From Microbacterium sediminis (GTDB lineage: Bacteria; Actinomycetota; Actinomycetes; Actinomycetales; Microbacteriaceae): a stretch of 64,000 nt of DNA. Location: positions 248,001-312,000 of the forward strand of contig NZ_CP038256.1 in NCBI RefSeq assembly GCF_004564075.1, given 5' to 3'. A model generated the notes under the pieces. The model ran no database searches, was not told the origin of the DNA, and was given only the letters and a program-made list of their open reading frames with translations. Below are positions 28,820 to 37,963 of the stretch, piece by piece (the stretch's first letter is position 1; each line of letters begins with the position of its first letter). The position numbers and the translations under genes were made by a program.

Positions 28820-29581
28820 GTGATCGAATGGCATTGCGAAGGCAAGGTCGCGATCGTCACGGGCGGCGGTTCGGGCATCGGTGAGGCCACCGCGAAGGAG
28901 CTCGCCGCGCTCGGTGTGAAGGTGATCGTCACCGACATCAAGCTGGAGGCCGCGCAGCGCGTGGTCGACGAGATCGCCGCCGCGGGCGGCGAGGCCGCGG
29001 CATTCCAGGGCAACACCGCCGTCGCCGAGGACAGCAAGAAGGCCGTCGACTTCGCGGTCGAGACCTACGGCAAGCTCAACTACGCCTTCAACAACGCCGG
29101 CATCGGCGGCCCCAGCGCGCCCACCGGCGAGATGGACCTGGGCGGCTGGGACACGGTCGTCGGCATCAACCTCAACGGTGTCGCCTACGGTCTGCGCTAC
29201 CAGATCCCGGCGATCCTCGAGGCCGGCGCGGGCGAGGGCGCGATCGTCAACATGGCCTCGATCCACGGCACCGTCGCGGCGCTCGGCAGCTCGGCCTACA
29301 CCGCCACCAAGCACGCGGTGGTCGGTCTCACCAAGAACGCGGCCGCGGAGTACGGCGCCGCGGGCCTGCGGATCAACGCCGTCGGCCCCGGCTACATCGA
29401 CACCCCGTTGCTCGCCGGCGCCCCGGCCGAGATCAAGGAGGGCCTCGTCGCGAAGCACCCGCTCGGTCGCCTGGGCCGCCCGGAGGAGATCGCCAAGGTC
29501 GTCCGCTTCCTGCTGTCGGACGACGCCTCGTTCGTCACGGGCGCGTACTACCTGGTCGACGGCGGCTACACCACCGTCTGA
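28820..29581 (+). CDS. SDR family oxidoreductase with a probable 1-nt frameshift at its start
   Basis: NAD(P)-dependent short-chain dehydrogenase, substrate unknown. The nucleotide-binding motif TGGGSGIG, NNAG, the catalytic Ser region MASIHG and the YTATK active site are intact, and the protein ends in the usual VDGGY motif. The 5' end is odd. A good SD (AGGAG, 28816-28820) is spaced 7 nt from an ATG at 28828, but that ATG is in another frame. Removing one A from CGAAGGC (28837-28843) would give the canonical MALRGKVAIVTGGG. As written, translation must start at the GTG 28820 inside the SD or further upstream (ATG 28772). The gene is followed by a strong hairpin. Confidence 0.75.
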   Translation: MIEWHCEGKVAIVTGGGSGIGEATAKELAALGVKVIVTDIKLEAAQRVVDEIAAAGGEAAAFQGNTAVAEDSKKAVDFAVETYGKLNYAFNNAGIGGPSAPTGEMDLGGWDTVVGINLNGVAYGLRYQIPAILEAGAGEGAIVNMASIHGTVAALGSSAYTATKHAVVGLTKNAAAEYGAAGLRINAVGPGYIDTPLLAGAPAEIKEGLVAKHPLGRLGRPEEIAKVVRFLLSDDASFVTGAYYLVDGGYTTV

Positions 29582-29592
29582 TCGCCCCGCTC

Positions 29593-29629
29593 GTCGGCCC
29601 CCGCCCCGGTTCGCCGGGCGGGGGCCGAC
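29593..29629 (+). terminator. Terminator hairpin after the SDR gene
   Basis: GTCGGCCCCCGCCC (29593-29606) pairs perfectly with GGGCGGGGGCCGAC (29616-29629) around a 9-nt loop, starting 11 nt after the stop codon. Confidence 0.8.
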
Positions 29630-29640
29630 GTCGTTCACAC

Positions 29641-29709
29641 GCCGAGACAGCACGTGTGCGCCGAGACAGCATGCAGCGCCGGCTGTCTCGGCGCAGCGAT
29701 GCAGTCTCG
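29641..29709. repeat. Nested palindromic intergenic repeat, family 1 copy B
   Basis: The inner arms GCGCCGAGACAGC (29658-29670) and GCTGTCTCGGCGC (29682-29694) are identical to those at 2512-2548. The right outer arm TGCAGTCTCG (29700-29709) is conserved; the left outer arm is CGAGACAGCA, with one mismatch. It lies between the SDR terminator and the 3' end of a truncated ROK gene. Confidence 0.88.
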
Positions 29710-29744
29710 CGGTGAGGAGAGCGGGTGATGCGTGCGGGCGGCGT

Positions 29745-30269
29745 TCAGACGCGGACCTGGCGCGTGAGGCGATCGTTGATCTGCCGCGAGATGCCGACGA
29801 GGATCGCGTCGGCGCCGAGGGCGGCGGGACTGATGTCGAGGTCGCGGGTCATGAGCGGGTGCGCGCCCTCATACACCTGGCTGCGGAACGCGGAGACGAA
29901 GGGCTCGAGCGTGGACAGCGCGCCGCCGAGGTAGATCGCCCCGGGGTTGAAGAAGTTCACCACGGCGCACAGCACCTCGCCGAGATGACGACCGGCGGCG
30001 CGGGTGAGGATCATCGCCGTCGGATCGGCGTCGCGTACGAGACGGATGACATCGGGGGTGCTCGTGACGTCGTAGCCCTCGGCGCGCAGCAGCCGCACGA
30101 GGGCGGCGCCCGACGCCACGGTCTCGAGGCACCCGCGGTTGCCGCACGAGCAGGGGAGATCGCCCGCGGCCGAGACACGCGTGTGCGTGATGTCGCCGGC
30201 GGCGCCCGACGAGCCGCGGTACACGGCCCCATCGATGACGATGCCCGCGCCGATCGCCGTGCCCACCTT
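29745..30269 (-). pseudogene. ROK family protein, C-terminal half only (gene A)
   Basis: On the minus strand, recognisable ROK homology begins abruptly at KVGTAIGAGIVIDGAVYRG and runs to a normal C-terminus. The zinc-binding motif CSCGNRGCLE and the late GAIYLGGAL segment are intact. The N-terminal half, including any helix-turn-helix and the DxGGT phosphate motif, is missing. The homology stops at about 30269, exactly where a second truncated ROK gene begins on the other strand. The frame stays open further upstream, but only as a shadow of that gene. A GTG at 30266 could start translation of a fragment; function is unlikely. Confidence 0.75.
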
Positions 30270-30981
30270 GGGGGCGTTCGGCGTGACGATCGCGGGCACG
30301 CTGGATCCGGGCACGGGCGTCGTCGGGCGCAGCACCAACCTGCCGTGGCTCGACGGCACGGCGCCCGCCGAGACCCTGTCACGTGCGCTGGGCATACCCG
30401 GCGTCGCGGTGCAGGACGGCGAGGCCGCGGCGCTCGCGGAGGCGCGTGTCGGCGCGGGCCGGGGCGCGGGCGACGTGTTCGTGATCGCCCTCGGCACGGG
30501 CATCGCGGGGGCACACGTCGTGAACGGCGCCGTGCACCGTGGCGCGCACGGCGCGGCCGGCGAAATCGGCCACCTGCGTGCGACCGACGCGGACCACGCC
30601 TGCTCGTGCGGCGGCCGCGGCTGCCTCGAGACCGTCATCGGCGGATCGCAGCTCGGCGTCCGGTGGCGCGAGCGCGGGGGAGAGGGCGGCACGGCGCGCG
30701 ACGTCGTCGCGGCCGCCGGCGCGGGGGACGCCGCGGCGATCGCGACCCTCGACGCCGCGGCCCGGGGCTTCGGCCGCGCGCTGCTCGCCCTGTCGGCGCT
30801 CGTCGATCCGGCGCTCGTGGTGGTCGGCGGCGGCGTCGCACGATCGCCGGAGTGGACGGTCGAGCCCGCCCTCCGGCATGCGCGCGCCGAGTCGACGTTC
30901 CACACCCTGCCCCCGGTCCTCCCGGCCGCGCTCGGCGTGTGGGCGGGCGCGCACGGCGCGGCGCTCGCGGCGGCGGCCTGA
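30259..30981 (+). pseudogene. ROK family protein lacking its N-terminus (gene B)
   Basis: On the plus strand, ROK homology begins at about residue 65-70 of the family (LGAFGVTIAGTLDPGTG, then NLPWLDG). It continues through the catalytic-base region (VQDGEAAALAEA), the second phosphate motif IALGTGIAGAHVV and the zinc motif CSCGGRGCLE to a full C-terminus. The ATP-binding DxGGTK start of a ROK kinase is absent. A GTG at 30259 opens the fragment. In the catalytic motif, where sugar kinases have END or N-D-N, this protein has QDGEA. It lies head to head with gene A, the two sharing a breakpoint of about 10 bp. Confidence 0.75.
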
Positions 30982-31030
30982 CGCCCGGCCGCGGGCCCGG
31001 CGTCCCGGTCGGGGCCCGGGGCGTCTCCCG

Positions 31031-31097
31031 CGAGACTGCAGCCCTGCGCCGAGACAGCGTGCAGTGCCGGCAGTCTCGGCGCAGGCGTGCAGTCTCG
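31031..31097. repeat. Nested palindromic intergenic repeat, family 1 copy C
   Basis: The outer arms CGAGACTGCA (31031-31040) and TGCAGTCTCG (31088-31097) are perfect. The inner arms are GCGCCGAGACAGC (31046-31058) and CAGTCTCGGCGC (31071-31082), the latter with two changes from copy A. It lies between the 3' ends of truncated ROK gene B and the convergent dehydrogenase. Confidence 0.88.
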
Positions 31098-31113
31098 CGG
31101 TCAGGGGGCCCGC

Positions 31114-32043
31114 TCAGGTGCGGATGACGACGTTGATCGGGTCCTCGCCGCGCACCATCCGCTCGGCCTGCGTCGCGACGAGGCGGGCGATCCGGGGCCG
31201 CATGGCCTCGCTCAGCCCGCCGACGTGCGGCGTGATGAAGACGTTGGGCAGCGACCACAGCGGGTGGTCGGCGGGCAGGGGCTCGGGATCGAACACGTCG
31301 CTCGCCACGCGCAGCCGCCCGCGCTGCACGTGCTCGACGAGCGCTGCGGTGTCGACGGTCGGGCCGCGGCCGACATTCACGACGAGGGCGCCGTCCGGAA
31401 GCGCCGAGAGCACGGCGTCGTCGATGAGGTGGTGGGTCTGCTCGCCCCCGGGGAGCACGTTGATGAGGATGTCGGCGGTCGGGGCGAGGTCCGGCAGCTC
31501 CTCGATGCCGTGCACGTGGCGGCCGTCCTCGTCCCGCGCGGTCGAGGCCACCGGGACGATCTCGACCTCGAACGGCTCCAGGCGAGCCGCGATGGCCTTG
31601 CCGACGCCGCCGTACCCGAGCAGCACGACCCGGCGATCGGCGAGCCCCGGGGTGACCGACTTGGTCCACACGGCGCGATCCTGGTTGCGCACGACGTCGA
31701 CGAGTCCGCGCTGGGCCACGAGGATCAGCGCCAGGGTCAGCTCGCTCGTCGCCGTCTCGTGCACGCCCGAGGCGTTGGCGTAGACGAGCCCGGCCGGCAG
31801 GGTGTCGGCGACGCCGTCGTACCCGATCGCCTGCCCCTGCACGAGGCGGGGCATCAGGGCCGTGAGCGCCCGCAGCGTGGCGCCCTGCTTCATGTACGGC
31901 GGCACGACGATGTCGATCGGCCCCTCGGGCGTCGACGCCTCGTCCTTCCACAGCACGACCTCGACGCCGAGGGAAGGATCCAGCAGCGCCCGCACGTCGT
32001 CGGCGAGCTGTTCGGTCGGGACGGAGACGGTGAGAGCGGTCAC
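31114..32043 (-). CDS. D-isomer-specific 2-hydroxyacid dehydrogenase
   Basis: NAD(P)-dependent dehydrogenase that reduces a 2-oxo acid or oxidises a D-2-hydroxy acid; substrate unknown. The 309 residues have the cofactor motif GYGGVGKAIAARL (about 140-155), the substrate-binding arginine in VGRGPTVDTAAL, and catalytic His in TPHVGGLSEAMRPR. A GTG at 32043 is preferred because TAGCGT lies 7 nt upstream; a GTG at 32052 would overlap that box. It lies 43 bp downstream of purQ on the same strand, but its own promoter suggests a separate transcript. Confidence 0.85.
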   Translation of the reverse strand: MTALTVSVPTEQLADDVRALLDPSLGVEVVLWKDEASTPEGPIDIVVPPYMKQGATLRALTALMPRLVQGQAIGYDGVADTLPAGLVYANASGVHETATSELTLALILVAQRGLVDVVRNQDRAVWTKSVTPGLADRRVVLLGYGGVGKAIAARLEPFEVEIVPVASTARDEDGRHVHGIEELPDLAPTADILINVLPGGEQTHHLIDDAVLSALPDGALVVNVGRGPTVDTAALVEHVQRGRLRVASDVFDPEPLPADHPLWSLPNVFITPHVGGLSEAMRPRIARLVATQAERMVRGEDPINVVIRT

Positions 32044-32050
32044 CCGATCC

Positions 32051-32056
32051 ACGCTA
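32051..32056 (-). promoter_or_regulatory. -10 box of the 2-hydroxyacid dehydrogenase gene
   Basis: On the minus strand, TAGCGT, 7 nt, then GTG at 32043. Confidence 0.45.
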
Positions 32057-32086
32057 CCGCGACCGCACGCCTCGGCAGACCGGGCG

Positions 32087-32794
32087 TCAGGCCGCGGCGG
32101 CGACGGTGGCGGCGATGGCGCTGCGGAAGAAGGCCAGGCCGTCCACGCCCGAGCGCATGGCGGCCGGGGTGCCGGGGCCGAAGCCGGGCTCGACCGCGTG
32201 CTCCGGGTGCGGCATGAGGCCCACGACGTTGCCGGCCTCGTTGCTCACGCCCGCGATGTCGTTGAGCGAGCCGTTGGGGTTCACGCCGAGGTAGCGGAAC
32301 ACCACCCGGCCGTCGCCCTCGATGCGCTTGAGGGTCTCCTCGTCGGCGATGTAGCCGCCGTCGGCGTTCTTGAGGGGGATGACGATCTCCTGGCCCGCGG
32401 CGAACTCGCTCGTCCAGGCGGTGGACGCGTTCTCCACGCGCAGGCGCTGATCGCGGCGGATGAACTGCTGATGCGCGTTGCGGATCAGGCCGCCGGGCAG
32501 CAGGTGCGCCTCGACGAGCATCTGGAAGCCGTTGCAGATGCCCAGCACCGGCATGCCCTTGGCGGCGGCGTCCTTGACCTCGGCCATGATCGGCGCGTGC
32601 GCGGCGATCGCCCCGGCGCGCAGGTAGTCGCCGTACGAGAAGCCGCCGGGCAGGATCACGGCGTCGACGCCCTCGAGGTCGTGCGAGCCGTGCCACAGGG
32701 CGACGGGCTCGGCGCCGGCGATGCGGATCGCGCGGCGGGCATCGCCGTCGTCGAGCGATCCCGGGAAGGTGATGACGCCGATGCGTGCGGTCAT
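32087..32794 (-). CDS. purQ: Phosphoribosylformylglycinamidine synthase, glutaminase subunit
   Basis: Supplies ammonia from glutamine to PurL for FGAM synthesis (step 4 of purine synthesis), in complex with PurS and PurL. The 235 residues are a class I glutamine amidotransferase with nucleophile Cys87 (LGICNGFQ) and the His/Glu pair in [24 protein letters not shown] is a PurQ signature. The ATG overlaps the purS stop by 4 nt. PurL is not adjacent on this side, so it lies elsewhere. Confidence 0.96.
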   Translation of the reverse strand: MTARIGVITFPGSLDDGDARRAIRIAGAEPVALWHGSHDLEGVDAVILPGGFSYGDYLRAGAIAAHAPIMAEVKDAAAKGMPVLGICNGFQMLVEAHLLPGGLIRNAHQQFIRRDQRLRVENASTAWTSEFAAGQEIVIPLKNADGGYIADEETLKRIEGDGRVVFRYLGVNPNGSLNDIAGVSNEAGNVVGLMPHPEHAVEPGFGPGTPAAMRSGVDGLAFFRSAIAATVAAAA

Positions 32795-33042
32795 CGGTCC
32801 GCGACCTCCACGCTGACGACGTCCTCGATCACCGAGTTGGAGAGGATCTCGTCGGCGATCTGGCGTGCCTCGGCGAGCACCGCGTCGGTGACCTCGCCCT
32901 CGACGGTCAGCTCGATGCGCTTGCCGATCCGGACGTTCTGGAACGCGCCGTGGCCCAGGCGCGCGAGCGATCCGGTGACCGCCTTGCCCTGCGGGTCCAG
33001 CAGCTCGGCCTTGGGCATGACGTCGACGACGATGGTGGGCAT
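32791..33042 (-). CDS. purS: Phosphoribosylformylglycinamidine synthase subunit PurS
   Basis: Small structural subunit that bridges PurQ and PurL in the FGAM synthase complex. The 83 residues are the usual length, with the alternating strand-helix pattern and the conserved DPQGKAV and GKRIEL segments. AAGG lies 8 nt before the ATG. It is the first gene of purS-purQ, with a TAGAAT -10 box about 40 nt upstream and the bipartite AGATCT repeat beyond it. Confidence 0.95.
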   Translation of the reverse strand: MPTIVVDVMPKAELLDPQGKAVTGSLARLGHGAFQNVRIGKRIELTVEGEVTDAVLAEARQIADEILSNSVIEDVVSVEVADR

Positions 33043-33081
33043 GTGTGAGCCTTCGGATCGCGCGGGCAGGGTTTCCCCATG

Positions 33082-33087
33082 ATTCTA
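33082..33087 (-). promoter_or_regulatory. -10 box of purS-purQ
   Basis: On the minus strand TAGAAT lies 39 nt before the purS ATG, giving a short 5' leader with its own SD. The family 2 repeat begins about 35 bp further upstream. Confidence 0.5.
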
Positions 33088-33120
33088 GGCGACCAGCCGG
33101 GGTTGCCGATCACGGCGTTC

Positions 33121-33195
33121 GCGCGCAGATCTGCGATCCGGCGCATCGCACGGCGCGAGATCTACGCTGCTGTGCAGATCTGCGCCACAACGCCG
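33121..33195. repeat. Bipartite AGATCT repeat, family 2 copy 1
   Basis: Two GCAGATCTGC palindromes at 33125-33134 and 33174-33183, exactly 49 bp apart, with similar sequence between and after them (GATCCGGCGCA and CAACGCCGG). The copy at 61971-62048 has the same order, orientation and 49-bp spacing. It lies between the purS promoter and the ceb promoter. Confidence 0.85.
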
Positions 33196-33218
33196 GGGCC
33201 GTTTCGAGCCGGGTGGTC

Positions 33219-33276
33219 TTGACAGGTGTGGGAGCGCTCCCATAGTGTCGCCGTCAACAGCGTGGGAGCGCTCCCA
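33219..33276 (+). promoter_or_regulatory. cebE promoter with two CebR operators
   Basis: A TTGACA -35 (33219-33224) is followed by 16 bp and CATAGT (33241-33246) as -10. The perfect 14-bp palindrome TGGGAGCGCTCCCA occurs at 33229-33242, between and over these boxes, and again at 33263-33276. This is the known binding sequence of the Streptomyces cellobiose repressor CebR. Site 1 should block RNA polymerase binding and site 2 its escape. Confidence 0.92.
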
Positions 33277-33306
33277 CACCCCTGCACACCACGAAGGAGT
33301 GGAACC

Positions 33307-34575
33307 GTGACACATCGTGCTCTCCGCCGGACTCTCGCCGGCGTCGCACTCGCATCGGTCGGCGGGCTCGTGCTCGCCGGCTGCACCGGCGGCAATGGTG
33401 ACGGCGGCGGCGACGCCGGCGGCGACATCGAGCTGACCATCGCCACCTTCAACGACTTCGGCTACAGCGACGAGCTGCTGCAGGAGTACGAGGACGCGCA
33501 CCCCGGCGTGACGATCGTCCACAACCGCGCGGCGACGTCGAACGACGCGCGCGCGAACTTCTTCCAGAAGCTCGGCAACACCGGCCTGGCCGACATCGAG
33601 GCGATCGAGATCGACTGGCTCGCCGAGGGCATGCAGTACTCCGACCTGCTTGCGCCGGTGCCCGACGACCTCAAGGGCCGCTGGCTCGACTGGAAGGAGG
33701 CCGCGGCCACCGACGCCGAGGGCAACCTGATCGGCTACGGCACCGACATCGGTCCGCAGGCCGTCTGCTACCGCGCCGACCTGTTCGAGGCCGCCGGGCT
33801 CCCCACCGACCGCGAGGAGGTCGCGGGCCTGTTCACCACGTGGGACGACCTGTTCGCCGTCGGCGCCGAGTACAAGGAGAAGACCGGCAAGCCGTTCCTC
33901 GACTCGGCCAACTCGATCCTGCAGGGCCTCGCCAACCAGCTCGAGGAGACCTACGAGGACGCGGACGGCAACGTCATCGCCACCGAGAACCCCGACGTGC
34001 GCGAGATGTTCGACACCGTCATCGAGAAGGGCGTGCCGATCTCGGCCTACGCCGGCCAGTGGAGCGAGGACTGGTACGCCTCGATGGCCAACGGCGAGTT
34101 CGCCGCGATGCTGTGCCCGCCGTGGATGCACGGCATCATCTCGGGCGAGGCGCCCGACGTGACCGGCTGGGACATCGCGGACGTCTTCCCCGGCGGCGGC
34201 AGCAACTGGGGTGGCTCGTACCTGACCATCCCCGCCAACGGCGACAACGTCGAGGCGGCCCAGGAGCTCGCCGACTGGCTGACCTCGCCCGAGATCCAGG
34301 CGCGCGCGTTCGCGAACGTCGGGGCCTTCCCGAGCCAGCCCGATGCGTACGAGATGACCGAGGTCAGCGACGCCACCAACGAGTACTTCAACGACGCACC
34401 CGTCGGCGAGATCAACTCGAACCGCGCGGCCGCCATCACGGTCACGCCGATCAAGGGCCCGAAGTACTTCCAGTTCCACGAGGCGCTGAACCAGGCGGTC
34501 ACCCGCGTGTTCGACGGCCTCGAGACGCCCGAAGAGGCGTGGGACTCGTGGGTCACCGAGGTGTCGGCCTTCTGA
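33307..34575 (+). CDS. cebE: Cellobiose ABC importer, solute-binding lipoprotein CebE
   Basis: Surface lipoprotein that binds cellobiose or cello-oligosaccharides for import. The 422 residues start with a signal peptide and lipobox LAGC (lipidated Cys26), then a Gly-rich linker and the two-lobed CUT1 binding fold (LTIATFNDFGYSDELLQEYE opens it). AAGGAG lies 7 nt before the GTG at 33307, which excludes the longer frame that would read through the operators. First gene of cebEFG-bglC-cebR. The identification rests on operator sequence, the GH1 enzyme and the LacI regulator as well as the fold. Confidence 0.9.
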   Translation: MTHRALRRTLAGVALASVGGLVLAGCTGGNGDGGGDAGGDIELTIATFNDFGYSDELLQEYEDAHPGVTIVHNRAATSNDARANFFQKLGNTGLADIEAIEIDWLAEGMQYSDLLAPVPDDLKGRWLDWKEAAATDAEGNLIGYGTDIGPQAVCYRADLFEAAGLPTDREEVAGLFTTWDDLFAVGAEYKEKTGKPFLDSANSILQGLANQLEETYEDADGNVIATENPDVREMFDTVIEKGVPISAYAGQWSEDWYASMANGEFAAMLCPPWMHGIISGEAPDVTGWDIADVFPGGGSNWGGSYLTIPANGDNVEAAQELADWLTSPEIQARAFANVGAFPSQPDAYEMTEVSDATNEYFNDAPVGEINSNRAAAITVTPIKGPKYFQFHEALNQAVTRVFDGLETPEEAWDSWVTEVSAF

Positions 34576-34577
34576 GC

Positions 34578-35624
34578 ATGACCGCCACGATCACGGATCG
34601 CGGCACGGCGTCCGGGGCTCCGAGCCCCGGACGCCCGGTCCGCGTCCTCTCCTTCTCCCAGCGCCTCAGCCGCTGGGACGTGAAGCTCTCGCCCTACCTC
34701 TACATCTCGCCGTTCTTCATCGTCTTCGCGGTGGCCGGGCTCTTCCCGATCGTCTACACCGCCGTGATCTCGTTCATGGACTGGGACCAGATCCGGCGCT
34801 CGGGCGAGTGGGTCGGCTTCGACCAGTACGCGTGGATCCTGCAGCAGCCCAAGTTCTGGGTCGCGCTGGGCAACACGTTCAGCATCTTCCTGCTCTCGAG
34901 CGTGCCGCAGCTGATCCTCGCGACCTTCATCGCGGCGATGCTCGACCGGCACATCCGTGCCCGCACGTTCTGGCGCATGAGCGCCCTGCTGCCCTACGTG
35001 GTCGCCCCCGTGGCGGTGGGCCTCATCTTCAACGCGCTCTTCGCCGACAACTCCGGCCAGGTGAACGAGTGGCTCGGGTTCTTCGGCATCGGCCCGATCC
35101 CGTGGCACGTCGAGCCGTTCTGGAGCCACGTCGCCATCGCGACCATGGTCAACTACCGCTGGACGGGCTACAACGCGCTCATCCTGCTCGCGGCCATGCA
35201 GGCGATCCCGCGCGACTACTACGAGGCCGCGACCGTGGACGGCGCCGGCCCGTTCCGCCAGTTCTGGAGCGTCACGCTGCCGTCGCTGCGGCCCACCCTC
35301 ATCTTCGTGATCATCACCTCGACGATCGGCGGCCTGCAGATCTTCGACGAGCCGCGCATGTTCGATCAGTTCGGCCGCGGCGGCGCCGGATCGCAGTGGC
35401 TCACGATCACGCTCTACCTCTACGACATCGGCTGGGGCGAGTGGAACTTCGGACGCGCCTCCGCGATGGCGTGGATCCTGTTCATCATCATCCTCGCGAT
35501 CGGGCTCATCAACCTCCTCGTCACCCGCTCGCTCGTGCGCGACGAGGGCGGCCGAGGCCCGGTGCTCACGCGCGCCGAGCGGCGTGCGGCGGCCCGCGCG
35601 CGCAGAAGGGAGGCCCGCGCATGA
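34578..35624 (+). CDS. cebF: Cellobiose ABC importer permease CebF
   Basis: First membrane subunit of the cellobiose importer (MalF type). The 348 residues have six predicted membrane segments after a cytoplasmic N-terminus. The EAA loop reads YEAATVDGAGPFRQFWSVTLP. The C-terminus is unusually basic (RAERRAAARARRREARA). The ATG is 2 nt after the cebE stop, and the stop overlaps cebG (ATGA). No ATPase gene is nearby; a shared MsiK-type subunit is expected. Confidence 0.9.
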   Translation: MTATITDRGTASGAPSPGRPVRVLSFSQRLSRWDVKLSPYLYISPFFIVFAVAGLFPIVYTAVISFMDWDQIRRSGEWVGFDQYAWILQQPKFWVALGNTFSIFLLSSVPQLILATFIAAMLDRHIRARTFWRMSALLPYVVAPVAVGLIFNALFADNSGQVNEWLGFFGIGPIPWHVEPFWSHVAIATMVNYRWTGYNALILLAAMQAIPRDYYEAATVDGAGPFRQFWSVTLPSLRPTLIFVIITSTIGGLQIFDEPRMFDQFGRGGAGSQWLTITLYLYDIGWGEWNFGRASAMAWILFIIILAIGLINLLVTRSLVRDEGGRGPVLTRAERRAAARARRREARA

Positions 35625-36529
35625 GCGCTGCGAACCCGGCCGGCGGCGACGCCACGGCCGCGATCATCACGCCCATGGCCAAGCGCGGCAAGACCGTGCG
35701 GATCCGAGGCTCCCGGCCCGGCTTCTGGGTGTACGCGGGGCTGGCGGTCGTGCTCGTCGCGAGCGTGTTCCCGCTGTACTTCTCGTTCCTCATCGGCTCG
35801 GGCGACGCCTCGACGCTGCGCGACCCGAACCGTTCGTGGATTCCGGGCGGCAACTTCTTCGCCAACGCCGCCGCGGTCATGAACGACGGCGCCGTGAACT
35901 TCTGGCTCGCGCTGTGGAACAGCATCTGGAGCTCGACGATCATCGCCGTGAGCGTGGTGGTGTTCTCCACGCTGGCCGGATGGGCGTTCGCGAAGCTGCG
36001 CTTCCCGGGCGGCCCCGCGCTGCTGGCCTTCGTCGTCGCCACCATGGCGGTGCCGCAGCAGCTGGGCGTCGTGCCGCTCTACGTGCTCTTCAGCGAGATC
36101 GGCTGGACCGGGCAGATCGGCGCGATCATCGTGCCGGCCCTCACGAGCGCGTTCGGCGTGTTCTGGATGACGCAGTACCTGCGCCAGTCGGTGCCCGACG
36201 AGCTCATCGAGGCGGCGCGCGTGGACGGGGCCTCCATGATCCGCGTGTTCTGGACCGTCGGCGTCACCGCCGCGCGCCCGGCCGCGGCCATGCTGTTCCT
36301 GTTCACCTTCGTGACCGCGTGGAACAACTTCTTCTGGCCGTTCATCGTGCTCGACCGCCAGAACCCCACGCTGCCGGTGGCGCTGTCGCTGCTGCAGTCG
36401 AACTACTTCGTGGACTATTCGATCGTGCTCGCCGGTGTGGTGCTGGCCACGCTGCCCCTCCTGCTCCTCTTCGTGGTGGCGGGCAAGCAGCTGGTCAGCG
36501 GCATCATGGCCGGCGCCGTGAAGGGATGA
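35621..36529 (+). CDS. cebG: Cellobiose ABC importer permease CebG
   Basis: Second membrane subunit (MalG type) of the importer. The 302 residues contain six predicted membrane segments and the EAA loop IEAARVDGASMIRVFWTVGV; AWNNFFWPFIVLDRQNPTLPVAL near the end is conserved in CebG-like permeases. The start overlaps the cebF stop by 4 nt and the beta-glucosidase follows directly. Confidence 0.9.
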   Translation: MSAANPAGGDATAAIITPMAKRGKTVRIRGSRPGFWVYAGLAVVLVASVFPLYFSFLIGSGDASTLRDPNRSWIPGGNFFANAAAVMNDGAVNFWLALWNSIWSSTIIAVSVVVFSTLAGWAFAKLRFPGGPALLAFVVATMAVPQQLGVVPLYVLFSEIGWTGQIGAIIVPALTSAFGVFWMTQYLRQSVPDELIEAARVDGASMIRVFWTVGVTAARPAAAMLFLFTFVTAWNNFFWPFIVLDRQNPTLPVALSLLQSNYFVDYSIVLAGVVLATLPLLLLFVVAGKQLVSGIMAGAVKG

Positions 36530-36531
36530 CA

Positions 36532-37956
<1,425 letters not shown>

Positions 37957-37963
37957 GAGCTCC

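Noticed and set aside
27257..29653. A 798-codon minus-strand frame covering allC and the SDR gene
   Set aside because: Low-complexity Arg/Ala/Asp/Val/Leu composition typical of an antisense shadow; no promoter, SD or homology.
30270..30905. Full-length minus-strand ROK protein starting near 30905
   Set aside because: The frame is open there, but its translation has no ROK features beyond 30269 and is antisense to gene B.
33121..33195. Riboswitch upstream of purS-purQ
   Set aside because: The conserved block is built of inverted AGATCT repeats upstream of the -10 box, so it would not be in the purS mRNA, and no known purine aptamer core was recognised.
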